From: Fimenecus sp045578245
Lineage (GTDB): Bacteria > Bacillota > Clostridia > Oscillospirales > Acutalibacteraceae
Length of the DNA: 13,316 nucleotides
Assembly: GCA_045578245.1 (NCBI GenBank)
Contig: JAZNJX010000064.1
Coordinates: 1 to 13,316 of the forward strand
Direction of reading: 5' to 3'
Below the pieces are notes generated by a model. That model was given only the letters and a program-made list of their open reading frames with translations. It searched no databases and was not told where the DNA came from. A program made the position numbers and the translations under genes. Below are positions 5,537-13,150 of the stretch, piece by piece; position 1 is the first letter of the stretch, and the number at the start of each line of letters is the position of its first letter.

Positions 5537-8251
5537 ATGACAGAGAGAATACCAGATTCTTTAATTGATGATATCCTTAGTTCAACAAAAAAATACAATA
5601 GTGAGGAGGTTTCACAGGAGACATATTCTGCTGTAGATATTGATTTCATTCTCGATGATGTAAGAGTTTATACGAGTAAGTCAGAGAGTATTGTAACTGA
5701 GCAACCTAAGGAAGAGAAAAAAGAATTTTCACTCAGCTTTGAAAAAAAAGAAAAAACAAAGAAAGCCCTTTCCCTTAACTTTGCAAAAATTGAAGAAGCT
5801 ATTGAGGACGAAGCTTTAGACGAAGATAGTTTTGGAGTGGAAGAAGAGGAAGAAATTAAGTTCGAGGATATTTACTCTGATGAACAACCAAATGAAGTTG
5901 AAAAAGTTGAGGAAGTAAAGCCTATCACAGGACAGATTTCTATTGAAAAAACAAGAATGTTTAATGAGGTAGATGTCAGAGGGGAATATAACCCCAATAT
6001 CTCTCATAATTTAGGAAATAAGGTCATAAGAACAACAAGTGGAGATGCAGAGCCACTTTCAACTCCTGTTGCTAATGAAAACAAGTATAAAAAGCATTTC
6101 TTCAACAAACCGGTTCAAAAGATTGAAAGCACTGCAGAACATCTTGCTATTACAGAGGGTATGCCACAAAAGACTATTGAGACCCCCGGTGTTGTGGTGA
6201 AGAATCGTCAACCATCTCAGAGTACAGATGGTATTGCACCTGTACCAACATTAGTTCCTGCTGAGTATGAATATGAGCAAGAAAAAACAAAAATGATTAC
6301 TGATATAATGTCCGATGCGGTTGAAGACGATAATCAGATAATGTTTGATGGATTTGTTGAAAAGGAAGAAGTTTTACAGCAGTCCGAAGAACAGGCTGAA
6401 GCTGAACTCAGAGAAAACAGAAAAGATAAGGTGAAAGATTTTGTAGATGGGAATCTGCTTTTTAAACAGGAAGTTGATGAATCTGCACCGAAAAAACGCT
6501 ATACACGTCAAAAGGTTTCTGTTGTTCGCGAATTCTTTGGTCCTAAAGATGAAAATGCAGTAAGAAAGATATTTGAAACGGAAAAGAAGGGTACTTTTAT
6601 AAAGCTTGTAGTAGTTTCTGCAATTTGCTTTGTTATGTCAATCCTTGCAGCAATTGCAGGGTCAGACAACGGTAACTTTGAACTTTACGGCAATAACGAG
6701 TTTGTATATTCTCTTTTACAGCTTGTTTTATTGGTGGGTGCTTCCCTTACATGTTTACGTTCCTTTACAAACGCTATAAACAATATAAAAAGTCTTATAA
6801 TCGATATGGACACGGTTGTTGCCCTTGCAGCAATAATGGGTGCAATTCAGTGCTTGATTAGTTTTGCATTTACTGACAGTGTTGAATCAGTTGTAAGTCT
6901 TACAACCGGAGCTGCTGTTATCCCTATGATTCTCAAATATTTAGGTGAATATATTCAGTGTAAAAACGATAGTGAAAACTTCGAAGTTCTCACAGCGAAT
7001 ATTGACGATTGTTATAGTGTTGAGAATATCCAGGATGAAGATACAGCGAATGAGATTTCCCGTGGATTGCTCTTAGCGGGTCCTGAAATTAAATATTCAG
7101 TAAAAGTTGGATTTCCACAAAAGTTTGTTGAACTTTCTCGGTCAGCAGATTTTACAAGTTCAACATGTAAGATAACTGTTTTGTTATCATTAGCAGTTGG
7201 TGCTGTAGTTGGTGTTATAGCAACGGCTATGTCATCAAATTTCTTTGTTGGCATAAGCGCTCTTACTGCGACCGTTCTTATGGGATTACCTATGGCAACC
7301 GGTGTTGTTTCAGCAACCAATCTTCGTGCAACTAACAAATTGTTAAATGAAGAAGGAGCATTTATCAACGGATACACTGCTGTTGAAGATGCAGTTAATT
7401 CAAATGGTGTTATGATTGATTCCTGTGACGCTTTTGAAGAAGGCGGATGCAACATTGAAGGAATGAAGACATATCATAAAATGAGAATTGATGAAGCAAT
7501 TCTCTATACGGCATCTGTTGTGATTGCAGCAGGTGGTGTGCTTGCAGATGTTTTTGAAGGCGTTATTGATGGCAAAAAGGAATTGTTGCTTCCTGTTGAA
7601 TCATTGGCTTATGAGGAAAAATTAGGCTGTTCTTGCTGGATACATAATCATAGAGCGTTGGTTGGTAACAGAGATTTGCTTGTTCATCATAATGTTGAAA
7701 CTCCAGACAAAGAGCTGGAAGAAAAATACAGACAAATGGGTAAAAATGTGGTTTATCTTGCTATTGAAGGCAAAATTGCAGCCATGTTTATCGTAGTTTA
7801 CAGAGCGAACCAGGAAACTGCAAAATATATGCGTGAACTTGAAAAAGACGGACTTACAATCTTCTTCAGAACTTCGGATGCAAATATTACAGAAAGATTC
7901 CTTGAAAGGGAATTTGGATTGCCTGAAAATGTTGTGAAAATTATCAATCCTGTTGCAGGAGATATGTTTACAAAAATCAGCAGAGAAGAAAAAACTTCTA
8001 CTGATGCAAAGATAATTCACAACGGAAGCGCTAAGTCAATGCTTGCAGCACTTCACGGCTCATTTGTAATAAATTCATTTGTTAATTCTTCAAGACTGAT
8101 ACAGCTTATAGCATCTGTAATCGGTGTGGTTATTATTGCACTATTAACATTCCTTTCAGGATTGTCGCAAATTGGCGTGTGGCAGATTCTTATGTATCAG
8201 GCAGTATGGGCTGTAATTCTTTCTGCTCCTGCCTTTACAAGAAAAAAATAA
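5537..8251 (+). CDS. Degenerate P-type-ATPase-like membrane protein with long disordered N-terminus
   Basis: The 904-residue protein starts after GGGGG at 5523-5527. Residues 1-350 are acidic, low-complexity and probably disordered. About eight membrane segments follow (near 355-373, 388-408, 425-446, 449-468, 545-566, 569-590, 853-873, 880-898). Their order and spacing match P1B-type ATPases: MDTVVALAAIMGA (424-436) resembles the NMDxLVALG segment, MGLPMATGV (582-590) the membrane Pro motif, NSNGVMIDSCDAF (621-633) the phosphorylation site, RALVGNRDLL (706-715) the end of the nucleotide domain, and RTSDANIT (778-785) the TGDN motif. Yet DKTGT reads DSCDA, the TGE actuator loop is not seen in the short 470-540 region, and GDGxND reads HNGSAK (828-833). 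It is therefore probably a non-transporting pseudoenzyme. It is co-transcribed with the MgtC-family gene 20 bases downstream. Function unknown. Confidence 0.7.
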   Translation: MTERIPDSLIDDILSSTKKYNSEEVSQETYSAVDIDFILDDVRVYTSKSESIVTEQPKEEKKEFSLSFEKKEKTKKALSLNFAKIEEAIEDEALDEDSFGVEEEEEIKFEDIYSDEQPNEVEKVEEVKPITGQISIEKTRMFNEVDVRGEYNPNISHNLGNKVIRTTSGDAEPLSTPVANENKYKKHFFNKPVQKIESTAEHLAITEGMPQKTIETPGVVVKNRQPSQSTDGIAPVPTLVPAEYEYEQEKTKMITDIMSDAVEDDNQIMFDGFVEKEEVLQQSEEQAEAELRENRKDKVKDFVDGNLLFKQEVDESAPKKRYTRQKVSVVREFFGPKDENAVRKIFETEKKGTFIKLVVVSAICFVMSILAAIAGSDNGNFELYGNNEFVYSLLQLVLLVGASLTCLRSFTNAINNIKSLIIDMDTVVALAAIMGAIQCLISFAFTDSVESVVSLTTGAAVIPMILKYLGEYIQCKNDSENFEVLTANIDDCYSVENIQDEDTANEISRGLLLAGPEIKYSVKVGFPQKFVELSRSADFTSSTCKITVLLSLAVGAVVGVIATAMSSNFFVGISALTATVLMGLPMATGVVSATNLRATNKLLNEEGAFINGYTAVEDAVNSNGVMIDSCDAFEEGGCNIEGMKTYHKMRIDEAILYTASVVIAAGGVLADVFEGVIDGKKELLLPVESLAYEEKLGCSCWIHNHRALVGNRDLLVHHNVETPDKELEEKYRQMGKNVVYLAIEGKIAAMFIVVYRANQETAKYMRELEKDGLTIFFRTSDANITERFLEREFGLPENVVKIINPVAGDMFTKISREEKTSTDAKIIHNGSAKSMLAALHGSFVINSFVNSSRLIQLIASVIGVVIIALLTFLSGLSQIGVWQILMYQAVWAVILSAPAFTRKK

Positions 8252-8271
8252 CTTTTTAGGAGGCGAACAGT

Positions 8272-9006
8272 ATGACTGATGTTATTGAAATAGTCCAGGC
8301 TGCTGCTTCGTGGATTTGGGGTTTAGACCAAGTAAGATTTGCAATTGATGCATTGATAAAATTAGGAATAACAACAATTCTCAGTGGCTTTATCGGCTTT
8401 GAAAGAGAACATTCACATCGTCCTGCAGGTTTCAGAACACATATTCTTGTTGCAGTAGGTTCTTCTCTTGTAATGCTTACATCTGTTTATGTGTTCGATA
8501 CTCAGGGAATGTCAGGAGATGTAACCAGAATGAGTGCTCAGGTACTCAGTGGTATCGGTTTCCTTGGTGCAGGTACAATTCTTCGTGAAGGCTTTTCTGT
8601 TAAGGGACTTACAACTGCGGCATCTCTCTGGGCAGTAGCTTGTATTGGTATTGCTGTTGGTGCAGGTTTTTACGCAGGTGCATTTGTTGCAACTCTCGTA
8701 ATTTACCTTACACTTAATTCACTTAAAAGATTTATTGTCCGTGGTTCAGCGGGTAAACTTCTCTTTATTGAAATCCACGATGTAGGAGTACAGATTCCTA
8801 TAATTACAAAGACAATCAAACAATGTGGTGGTACAATCCATTCAATGGAAGTTGTTTATACTGAAACAAAGGATTTAAAATTCAAACGCCGTAAGGATAC
8901 TTCAGTTATCAAAGTGCTTGTTTTTCCTAAAAATGACGATTCACTTGCTCTTATGACAACAACAATAAGAAGCATGAATGATGTAGAGGATATTTATGTT
9001 GACTGA
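8272..9006 (+). CDS. MgtC/SapB-family membrane protein
   Basis: The 244-residue protein has the MgtC signature in its first 155 residues: a first membrane segment near 24-42 leading into GFIGFEREHSHRPAGFRTH (39-57), then VAVGSSLVML (60-69), SGIGFLGAGTI (93-103), and GLTTAASLWAVACIGIAVG (112-130), with a further segment near 134-149. The remaining 95 residues look like the soluble ACT-like C-terminal domain found in many family members. MgtC proteins are inner-membrane factors for survival at low magnesium in pathogens and modulate ATPases; most family members in commensals are uncharacterised. The ATG follows AGGAGG. Its end overlaps trmN6 by 11 bases, so the operon is translationally coupled. 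Confidence 0.88.
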   Translation: MTDVIEIVQAAASWIWGLDQVRFAIDALIKLGITTILSGFIGFEREHSHRPAGFRTHILVAVGSSLVMLTSVYVFDTQGMSGDVTRMSAQVLSGIGFLGAGTILREGFSVKGLTTAASLWAVACIGIAVGAGFYAGAFVATLVIYLTLNSLKRFIVRGSAGKLLFIEIHDVGVQIPIITKTIKQCGGTIHSMEVVYTETKDLKFKRRKDTSVIKVLVFPKNDDSLALMTTTIRSMNDVEDIYVD

Positions 9007-9739
9007 TAAAATAGAACTTTTTGATGGTGAACATATTGAAGACTTAGGCGAGGGTGTTGGCATTGTTGTTTCAAAGCAACATACATTCGGTACTGATGCT
9101 ATGCTCTTAGCTCATTTTGCTAATCCTAAGAGAATGGATATTGCCTGTGATTTTGGCTCAGGATGTGGAATTATTCCTTTTCTCTGGTTGCGTGATGGTA
9201 AGTGTAAAGAGATTACTGCAATTGAGATTCAGGATAATGGTTGTAACCAGATGTTTCGTTCAAAAACATTGAATGGAACTGACAAACTCACAATTCTTAA
9301 TATAGATTTAAAAGAAATTGACGACCTTAAAGCAGGTAGCTTTGATTTGGTCACAATGAATCCACCTTATAAAATTGAGAATGGTGGAATAAAAAATGAC
9401 GAGGAATATGCAACTATTGCCCGTCACGAAACATTTTGTAATATGAACGATATTGCGAAAAGTGCTGCTCGTCTTTTAAGATTTGGCGGAAAACTTTGTA
9501 TATGCCATCGCCCTGAAAGAGTGTTTGATGCAATGTTTGCGATGCGTGAAAATGGCATTGAGCCTAAAACACTTCGTTTTGTTTCAAAAAAAGGAGATAC
9601 TCAACCTTGGTTAGTTCTTATTGAGGGAAAACGAGGGGCAAAAAATGGTCTTAAGGTTGAAAAGAACCTTGTGGCGTATAATAATGATGGTACTCTCACG
9701 GACGAGATGCTAGAAATTACAGAAAAGTATAGAAAGTAA
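8996..9739 (+). CDS. trmN6: tRNA1(Val) (adenine(37)-N6)-methyltransferase TrmN6-like
   Basis: This is a 247-residue Rossmann-fold methyltransferase. The S-adenosylmethionine loop is DFGSGCGIIP (52-61), the acidic end of strand two is Glu77 (AIEIQ), and the target-amine motif NPPY is at 122-125, typical of N6-adenine methyltransferases of the YfiC/YabB group. The N-terminal GVGIVVSKQHTFGTDAMLLA (20-39) is also a family hallmark. The enzyme methylates A37 of tRNA-Val in E. coli; the exact tRNA here is inferred. The ATG at 8996 overlaps the mgtC-like gene by 11 bases; TTG at 8999 is a possible alternative. It precedes rsmI by 15 bases, the same pairing seen in many Firmicutes (yabB and yabC in Bacillus), although the yazA gene normally between them is missing. 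Confidence 0.87.
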   Translation: MLTDKIELFDGEHIEDLGEGVGIVVSKQHTFGTDAMLLAHFANPKRMDIACDFGSGCGIIPFLWLRDGKCKEITAIEIQDNGCNQMFRSKTLNGTDKLTILNIDLKEIDDLKAGSFDLVTMNPPYKIENGGIKNDEEYATIARHETFCNMNDIAKSAARLLRFGGKLCICHRPERVFDAMFAMRENGIEPKTLRFVSKKGDTQPWLVLIEGKRGAKNGLKVEKNLVAYNNDGTLTDEMLEITEKYRK

Positions 9740-9754
9740 GAAAGGGACGGACAA

Positions 9755-10579
9755 ATGAACGGAAAACTTTATGTTGTGGGAACACCTATCGGAAATTTGT
9801 CCGATTTTTCTGAGAGAGCAAGAGAAACTCTTGCATCAGTTGACTTTATTGCAGCAGAAGATACAAGAGTAACACAAAAACTACTTAACTATTTTGATAT
9901 AAAAAAACCACTTGTCAGCTATTATGAACACAATCGTCGTGAACGTGGGGAATTGATTATTTCACGTATTTTAAATGGTGAAGTTTGTGCAATAGTAACT
10001 GATGCGGGAATGCCATGTATTTCTGACCCGGGACAGGATTTGATTTATCTCTGTCACGAAAATGGAATACTGGTTGAATCTGTACCAGGACCAACTGCTT
10101 TTGCAACAGCGCTTGCAATCAGTGGAATGGAAAGTGGACGATTTACCTTTGAAGGCTTTTTAAGTACAAATAAACCAAGCCGTAAGGAACATCTTGAGGA
10201 AGTCAAAAATGAAACCCGTACAATGATTTTTTACGAGGCACCTCATAAATTAAAGGCGACGCTTAAAGATATGTACTCATATTTTGGTGACCGTGAAATT
10301 GCTATTGTAAAAGAACTTACAAAAATTCACGAAACTGTTATGAGGACAAGCCTTAAGGGTGCGATAGACTATTTTGAAATTGAAAACCCAAGAGGAGAAT
10401 ATGTTCTCATTATTGCAGGGGCAGAAAAACAAAAAGAAAAACAGCCCGTTACATTGGAACAGGCTGTAGTGCTTGCAAAAGAGCTTGTAAGTAAGGGAAT
10501 TAGTGTCAATGAAGCATCAAAAACTGTAGCAGCTGACACAGGAATTAAAAAGAGTCTTATTTACAAAGAATTACTTTGA
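9755..10579 (+). CDS. rsmI: 16S rRNA (cytidine(1402)-2'-O)-methyltransferase RsmI
   Basis: The 274-residue protein has all RsmI hallmarks of the tetrapyrrole-methylase fold: GTPIGNLSD (9-17), AAEDTRVT (33-40), TDAGMPCISDPG (82-93), VPGPTAFATALAISG (110-124), FYEAPHK (159-165), KELTKIHE (186-193) and RGEYVLIIAG (213-222). A small C-terminal helix-turn-helix domain (about 235-274) is present. The enzyme 2'-O-methylates C1402 in the ribosomal decoding centre, using S-adenosylmethionine. It is the last gene of the rlmB operon. The TGA stop at 10577-10579 lies inside the end of the convergent regulator gene, and there is no terminator hairpin between the two. Confidence 0.93.
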   Translation: MNGKLYVVGTPIGNLSDFSERARETLASVDFIAAEDTRVTQKLLNYFDIKKPLVSYYEHNRRERGELIISRILNGEVCAIVTDAGMPCISDPGQDLIYLCHENGILVESVPGPTAFATALAISGMESGRFTFEGFLSTNKPSRKEHLEEVKNETRTMIFYEAPHKLKATLKDMYSYFGDREIAIVKELTKIHETVMRTSLKGAIDYFEIENPRGEYVLIIAGAEKQKEKQPVTLEQAVVLAKELVSKGISVNEASKTVAADTGIKKSLIYKELL

Positions 10580-11194
10580 TTCCTTTGTGGAATATTTATA
10601 CATTCTGGATATTTCTTTATCAATAACTCGTGAAGCTTCGTTTATGATTGTTTCCATTGATTTTGGTAACTGTTCATTTCTTTTAGGTTTGTTATCACCC
10701 TCAAAAACCAGTGAGTCAATAATATGGTCAATCGTATTTGTAGTGATGAAAGGCGCTAATTCTTTTTTTGCATTTTCGTGACTAGGTATAGCACCTTTAA
10801 TAAGAGCAGTAAGATAAATTCTGTAAAGAATAAGAACGTAAATAGTTCTGATTTTTGATGAGTGTATTCTACCATATGTTCCAAGTCGGTCCATAAGATA
10901 AACAGAAGCACGGAAAACCGTACTCATTCTCATTTCCTTATCCTGTGGAATTTCGTGTTCTACGAATAAAGCGTCGGACATCATTTTGGTTTCCGTCATA
11001 CCTAAAAGGTAGTCGGTACTTACATCATAAAAGGTTGATGCGCGACAAAGAAAGTCAAGCCCACATTCTCTAATTCCCTTTTCGTAGTGGGAAAGGAGAG
11101 CCTGTGAAACACCTAATGCTGTGGCGGCTTCCTTCTGACTTAAATTCTTCTCTTTACGTAATTCTACAAGTCTTGTTGAAACAGCTGTACTCAT
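10571..11194 (-). CDS. XRE-family transcriptional regulator
   Basis: The 207-residue protein has an N-terminal Cro/C1-type helix-turn-helix (about 6-65: LVELRKEKNLSQKEAATALG, then VSQALLSHYEKG and the family-typical DYLLGMT at 61-67). The remaining 140 residues are mostly helical and unlike known sensor domains I can name. I chose ATG at 11194, since its GAGGTG ribosome binding site (11206-11201) is six bases away; the upstream GTG at 11203 lies inside that site and is unlikely. It probably binds the 21-bp palindrome in its own promoter and so controls itself and perhaps the divergent phosphatase gene. It is convergent with rsmI, overlapping by 9 bases, in the place that abrB occupies beside rsmI in Bacillus. 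Confidence 0.85.
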   Translation of the reverse strand: MSTAVSTRLVELRKEKNLSQKEAATALGVSQALLSHYEKGIRECGLDFLCRASTFYDVSTDYLLGMTETKMMSDALFVEHEIPQDKEMRMSTVFRASVYLMDRLGTYGRIHSSKIRTIYVLILYRIYLTALIKGAIPSHENAKKELAPFITTNTIDHIIDSLVFEGDNKPKRNEQLPKSMETIINEASRVIDKEISRMYKYSTKESK

Positions 11195-11204
11195 AAAAAA
11201 CACC

Positions 11205-11225
11205 TCTTATACTTAAAGTATAAGA
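11205..11225. promoter_or_regulatory. 21-bp palindrome, likely autoregulatory operator
   Basis: Perfect 10-bp arms TCTTATACTT (11205-11214) and AAGTATAAGA (11216-11225) surround a single A. The size and symmetry fit an XRE dimer site. It overlaps the probable -10 of the regulator gene and lies just before its ribosome binding site, so binding would block transcription. Confidence 0.7.
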
Positions 11226-11246
11226 ATTATACAACAGATTAAACAA
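11217..11246 (-). promoter_or_regulatory. Probable promoter of the XRE regulator
   Basis: On the reverse strand TTGTTT (11246-11241) and TATACT (11222-11217) are 18 bases apart. The -10 lies within the palindrome. The promoter of the divergent phosphatase gene is less clear; a weak candidate is TTATAC (11227-11232) and TATATT (11251-11256), which would overlap this one. Confidence 0.45.
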
Positions 11247-11288
11247 TTTGTATATTGTACGATATCACAAATTTTCAGGAGATATAAT

Positions 11289-12011
11289 ATGAAAACCTAC
11301 CAAATACATTTAATACGCCATGCTGTAACAAAGGGAAACCTTGAGGGCAGATATATAGGACATACTGATGAATCAGTGTGCGAAGAAGGTATGGCACAAC
11401 TTAAAGATATAATGGAAAACTACGGTGAATATCCACAGGTTGATGCGGTTTTTTGCAGTCCGTTAAAGAGATGTATTGAAACTGCACAGACAATTTATCC
11501 TGACAGAAACCCAATTATTCTTGATGACTTAAGAGAATATGACTTCGGTGAGTTTGAGGGAAAAACTGCTGAGGAATTGCAGGATGACGAGGATTTTGCA
11601 GAATGGCTTTCCGGTACAAATCCAAATAAGGCAGCTCCATTTGGTGACAGTCAGGTAAGATTCAATTACAGAATTTGTGATTGCTTTGAAAAGATTGTTG
11701 ACGGTGTAATCAAGGCAGGAGTAAAGAATACCGCGGTTATTACTCATGGTGGTGTGATTATGTCACTTATGCAGACTTATGCACTTCCCGAAGCACCAAT
11801 GCACGAGTGGTTAACACCATCTTGTTGTGGTTATACAGTCCGTATTGACCCATCAATCTGGTCAAGAGGAATGAAGGTGGAAGCTATTGCAGAATGTCCT
11901 GCACAACCTGAAAACTTTGAACATGAATTATGGGATGTTTATGACCCTGATAAGGACCCATTTGATGTGGCGTATTGGGAAGATGACTCAAATTTTACAG
12001 ATGAAGAATAA
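11289..12011 (+). CDS. Histidine phosphatase family (phosphoglycerate-mutase-like) protein
   Basis: The 240-residue protein has the catalytic core of the histidine phosphatase superfamily: the phospho-accepting His11 in LIRHAVTKGN (8-17), Arg61 in SPLKRCIETA, the acid Glu83 in LREYDFGEFEG, and the second His153 in ITHGGV. The first motif reads RHA rather than the more usual RHG. The branch resembles CobC/GpmB-type phosphatases, but no cobalamin or glycolysis genes are nearby, so the substrate is unknown. The last 45 residues are acidic and rich in Asp, Glu and aromatic residues, an extension beyond the usual domain. AGGAG lies ten bases before the ATG. It is divergent from the XRE regulator and may be under its control. 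Confidence 0.85.
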   Translation: MKTYQIHLIRHAVTKGNLEGRYIGHTDESVCEEGMAQLKDIMENYGEYPQVDAVFCSPLKRCIETAQTIYPDRNPIILDDLREYDFGEFEGKTAEELQDDEDFAEWLSGTNPNKAAPFGDSQVRFNYRICDCFEKIVDGVIKAGVKNTAVITHGGVIMSLMQTYALPEAPMHEWLTPSCCGYTVRIDPSIWSRGMKVEAIAECPAQPENFEHELWDVYDPDKDPFDVAYWEDDSNFTDEE

Positions 12012-12040
12012 AATTTTCCCAGAATAACTATAAAAATTAC

Positions 12041-12070
12041 ATTGAATCAGAATTTTTTCAATGATAAAAT
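12041..12070 (+). promoter_or_regulatory. uxuA promoter with an inverted repeat in the spacer
   Basis: TTGAAT (12042-12047) and TAAAAT (12065-12070) are 17 bases apart, and TGA (12062-12064) gives an extended -10. The inverted repeat ATTGAA (12041-12046) / TTCAAT (12057-12062) covers the -35 and most of the spacer, a plausible repressor site for the uronate genes. The regulator is not in this window. Confidence 0.55.
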
Positions 12071-12102
12071 AATAAGCGAAAAACCATAAGGAGGTAAAAC
12101 TT

Positions 12103-13149
12103 ATGAAAATGTCATTCCGTTGGTATGGCGAAAGTGACCCGATATCATTGCAGTACATTCGTCAGATTCCAAACATGAGAAGCATTGTCAGTGCTGTTTA
12201 TGATGTAAAACCGGGTGAGGTTTGGCCGGAAGAGTCAATCGAAAAGATGGTAAAGCAATGCGAGGAAAATGGTCTTGTTTTTGATGTTGTTGAATCAATC
12301 CCTGTGCACGAAAACATTAAGCTTGGCAGGGATAATGTTGACGAGCTTTTAGAGGTTTATTGTGAAAACATTCGTCGTTGTGCAAAATATGGTGTTAAAT
12401 GTGTAACATATAACTTTATGCCTGTTTTTGACTGGACTCGTACACAGCTCGATAAAGAGGCAGAGGATGGCTCAACAAGTCTTGTTATGTATTGGGAACA
12501 GATGAAAGGCCTTGACCCGCTTAAGGATGATATTCATCTTCCGGGTTGGGATTCAAGCTATACTCAGGAAGAGGTCAGAGAATTAATTTCAGCTTATGGT
12601 GAACTTGGTGAAGAAGGACTTTGGAAAAATCTTGAAAAATTCCTTAAAAAAGTTATTCCTGTGGCTGAAGAATGTGGCGTTAAAATGGCAATTCATCCTG
12701 ACGACCCACCATATCCAATCTTTGGTATTCCAAGAATTATCACTTGCGAAGAGAATATCGACAGAATGTTAAAGCTTGTTGATAGTGAAGCAAATTGTCT
12801 TTGCCTTTGTACCGGCTCATTAGGTTGTGCAAAATCAAATGATGTGGTAAAAATGATTAGAAAATATAGTGCAATGAACAGAATTGCATTTATGCATATC
12901 AGAAACATTTTGATTATGGAAGACGGAAGCTTTGAAGAAAGTGGTCACCTTTCTAGTTGTGGTTGACATGTTATGTATGAGGTAGTTAAAGCACTTGTAG
13001 ATACAGGTTTTGATGGTTATGTTCGTCCTGACCACGGTAGAATGATTTGGGGCGAAACAGGAAAACCAGGTTACGGTCTTTTTGACAGAGCACTTGGTGC
13101 TACATACATAAACGGCTTGTTTGAAGCAGTTGAGAAAGGAAACAAATAA
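12103..13149 (+). pseudogene. uxuA: Mannonate dehydratase UxuA, interrupted by an in-frame TGA
   Basis: The frame from 12103 to the TAA at 13147-13149 encodes 348 codons of a mannonate dehydratase, which converts D-mannonate to 2-keto-3-deoxy-gluconate in glucuronate breakdown. Codon 288 (12964-12966) is TGA in the same frame; homology resumes at once (MYEVVKAL, GYVRPDHGRMIWGE, GYGLFDRALGATY). From memory of the Streptococcus suis enzyme, the metal ligands correspond to His198, Cys236, His265 and Asp310. Asp310 and the neighbouring His311 lie after the TGA, so a product stopped at residue 287 should be inactive. No base is inserted or lost. A restart at ATG 12973 would have no ribosome binding site. 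The gene could be a recent point-mutation pseudogene, a sequencing error or a read-through gene. AAGGAGG (12088-12094) precedes the start; the next gene begins two bases after the stop. Confidence 0.85.
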
Positions 13150-13150
13150 T

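Noticed and set aside
8996..10579. TGA reassigned to a sense codon
   Set aside because: TGA ends the mgtC-like gene (9004-9006) and rsmI (10577-10579) at the expected family lengths, so the standard bacterial code applies.
11195..11203. GTG at 11203 as the start of the XRE regulator
   Set aside because: It lies inside the GAGGTG ribosome binding site that serves the ATG at 11194.
12964..13008. uxuA TGA as a selenocysteine codon, with a 6-bp hairpin (ACTTGT / ACAGGT at 12993-13008) downstream as a SECIS
   Set aside because: The loop AGAT lacks the features expected of a bacterial SECIS, the position is not a known redox or metal site in this family, and no selenium genes are in the window.
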